Assembly (NCBI GenBank): GCA_035529695.1
Contig: DATKWD010000002.1
Location: 1-64,000, forward strand
DNA: 64,000 bases
Direction of reading: 5' to 3'
DNA from: DATKWD01 sp035529695
Lineage (GTDB): Bacteria; Actinomycetota; Acidimicrobiia; Acidimicrobiales; Salinilacustritrichaceae
The translations under genes were made by a program, and so were the position numbers. How positions within the stretch are numbered: position 1 is the stretch's first letter; the number at the start of each line of letters is the position of its first letter. Under the pieces are notes generated by a model. The model was given only the letters and a program-made list of their open reading frames with translations. It did not search any database and was not told the origin of the DNA. Shown here piece after piece: positions 62,890 to 64,000 of this stretch.

Positions 62890-64000
62890 ATGACCGACAC
62901 GACCGTCCCCGCCGACCTCCTCGAGCAGGAGTACGCGACCGTCCCCGTCGACTCGCTCGACCCGCACCCCGACAACCCGAGGCGAGGCGATGTCGACGCG
63001 ATCGCAGCGTCGATCGACGCCAACGGGTTCTTCGGAGCGGTCCTCGCCCAACGCGCCACAGCGGATCACGGCCCACGGATCCTCGCCGGCGAACACCGGT
63101 GGCTCGCCGCGCAACGCCACGGCCACCTCGAGATCCCCGTCCTCTGGATCACCTGCGACGACGACCGGGCACGCCGCATCCTGCTGGTAGACAACCGCGC
63201 CGACGACCTCGCCACCTACGACGACCGGTACCTCGCCGACCTCCTCGGCGAAATCAAAACCAGCGAAGCCGGCCTCACCGGCACCGGGTTCGACGGCACC
63301 GACCTCCGAGAACTCCTCGACCGGCTCGACCCCCAAGACCAAACCCTCGACCCGCCCGACGACGACGACCCGCTCACCAACATCGACCCCGACGCCGAAC
63401 CCGTCGCCAAGGTAGGCGACCTCTGGCAGATCGGCCCCCACCGGCTACTCGTCGGCGACTGCTACGACCCCGCCAACCTCGACCGCCTCCTCGACAACAC
63501 CGAACACGGCACCGTCGACGCCGTCGTCACCGACCCCCCCTACGCCATCTACGGCTCAAGCACCGGCATCTCGAGCGACGTAGCCGACGACAAAATGGTT
63601 CGCCCGTTCTTCGAACAACTCGGCCGCCTCATCCGCGCCCGCCTCAAGCCATTCGGCCACGCCTACGTCTTCTGCGACTGGCGCTCATGGGCAACCGTCT
63701 GGCACGGAATGAAAACCGCACGCCTCGCCCCCAAGAACTGCATCGTGTGGGACAAAGGCCGCTTCGGCCTCGGCGGCATGTACGCCAACACCCACGAATT
63801 CGTCGGCTTCTTCGCCAACCTCCCCAACCAACGCACCATGACCTCCAGCGACCAGCGAGGCCAACGCGCCGTCAACAGCGAACCCAACATCTTCCACACC
63901 AACCGCCCCACCGGAGACGACCGCCAACACAACGCAGCCAAACCCCTCGACCTCCTCCAATGGCTCATCGTCAACAGCACCGACGAAGGCGAAACCATCC
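62890..64000 (+). CDS. ParB-like/DNA methyltransferase fusion, partial at the window end
   Basis: 370 codons are visible and the frame is open at the edge. Residues 18-115 form a ParB-like domain (HPDNPRRGDVDAIAASIDAN, LAGEHRWLAAQRHG). An Asp-rich linker leads to the methyltransferase with VVTDPPYAIYG near 213 and AKPLDLLQWLIVNS at the end of the visible part; the FxGxG motif lies beyond 64000. Similar in layout to the 41852 protein but clearly diverged (different DPPY context). Third positions are mostly C and A (CAA, AAA, CGA), unlike the G-rich neighbours, which suggests recent acquisition. Confidence 0.85.
   Translation, partial: MTDTTVPADLLEQEYATVPVDSLDPHPDNPRRGDVDAIAASIDANGFFGAVLAQRATADHGPRILAGEHRWLAAQRHGHLEIPVLWITCDDDRARRILLVDNRADDLATYDDRYLADLLGEIKTSEAGLTGTGFDGTDLRELLDRLDPQDQTLDPPDDDDPLTNIDPDAEPVAKVGDLWQIGPHRLLVGDCYDPANLDRLLDNTEHGTVDAVVTDPPYAIYGSSTGISSDVADDKMVRPFFEQLGRLIRARLKPFGHAYVFCDWRSWATVWHGMKTARLAPKNCIVWDKGRFGLGGMYANTHEFVGFFANLPNQRTMTSSDQRGQRAVNSEPNIFHTNRPTGDDRQHNAAKPLDLLQWLIVNSTDEGETI

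Noticed and set aside
63663..63998. Minus-strand frames opposite the last methyltransferase.
   Set aside because: The + strand frame encodes a clear ParB-methyltransferase with DPPY motif; the antisense frames have no domain.
1..64000. CRISPR arrays, insertion sequences, rRNA, integrase and riboswitches.
   Set aside because: No spaced direct repeats of CRISPR size, no transposase or integrase frame, no rRNA and no recognisable riboswitch core were found on either strand.

Overview
This window is a 64-kb internal segment of a large, GC-rich, tailed (siphovirus-type) phage genome that most likely infects an actinobacterium. The host inference rests on four things: high GC with GC-rich third codon positions; many genes whose start codon lies only 6-8 bases behind a TANNNT -10 box (leaderless mRNAs, typical of Actinobacteria); an Rpf-like transglycosylase; and small protein families known from actinophages (CxxCPFR proteins, MACGCGKGK proteins). 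No integrase, portal, terminase large subunit or capsid gene is visible. Those head genes presumably lie outside the left edge, so lifestyle cannot be decided. Almost everything is on the + strand; the exceptions are an acetyltransferase-like gene, a ParB-methyltransferase gene and a tRNA.

Layout. 0-0.9 kb: the end of a preceding gene, then a probable major tail tube protein and a terminator. 1.0-3.3 kb: an inserted cassette with its own promoter, holding three small genes and a 7-deazaguanine set (YhhQ-type precursor transporter, QueF-like enzyme, DpdA transglycosylase), predicted to put a modified guanine into phage DNA. 3.3-26.4 kb: connectors, tail chaperones with a -1 frameshift, a 2,490-residue tape measure, baseplate proteins, three tandem MSFR/KCCE paralogs, two sulfotransferase-like enzymes interleaved with Cys-rich tail-tip proteins, then holin and amidase endolysin. 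26.5-32.4 kb: small genes and a recombination block (Gam, a conserved unknown, HIRAN, SSB). 32.5-39.1 kb: HNH and VRR-NUC nucleases, then a replication module with iterons inside the initiator gene, followed by a DnaB-like helicase. 39.1-43.2 kb: acetyltransferase, Rpf-like transglycosylase, M23 peptidase, two tRNA-like genes, ParB-methyltransferase. 43.2-59.0 kb: a dense array of about 40 short, mostly unknown genes with overlapping ATGA/GTGA junctions and one large DNA methyltransferase. 59.0-64.0 kb: UvrD-like helicase, 2OG-Fe(II) oxygenase, an initiator-like tRNA-Met and a second ParB-methyltransferase running off the end.

The most striking regulatory feature is a family of about 20 dyads (TGTAG-N9-CTACA) placed at promoters across the window. 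They occur either at the -35 region (dyad end about 21 bases from a leaderless ATG) or with the right arm forming the -10 box (ATG 6-8 bases later). They look like operators of one phage-wide regulator. The strongest candidates for new biology are this regulon with its leaderless genes and phage initiator-like tRNA, the sulfotransferase/tail-tip pairs, and the deazaguanine cassette with a QueF-like enzyme that keeps the Cys/Asp pair but lacks the usual NADPH motif.
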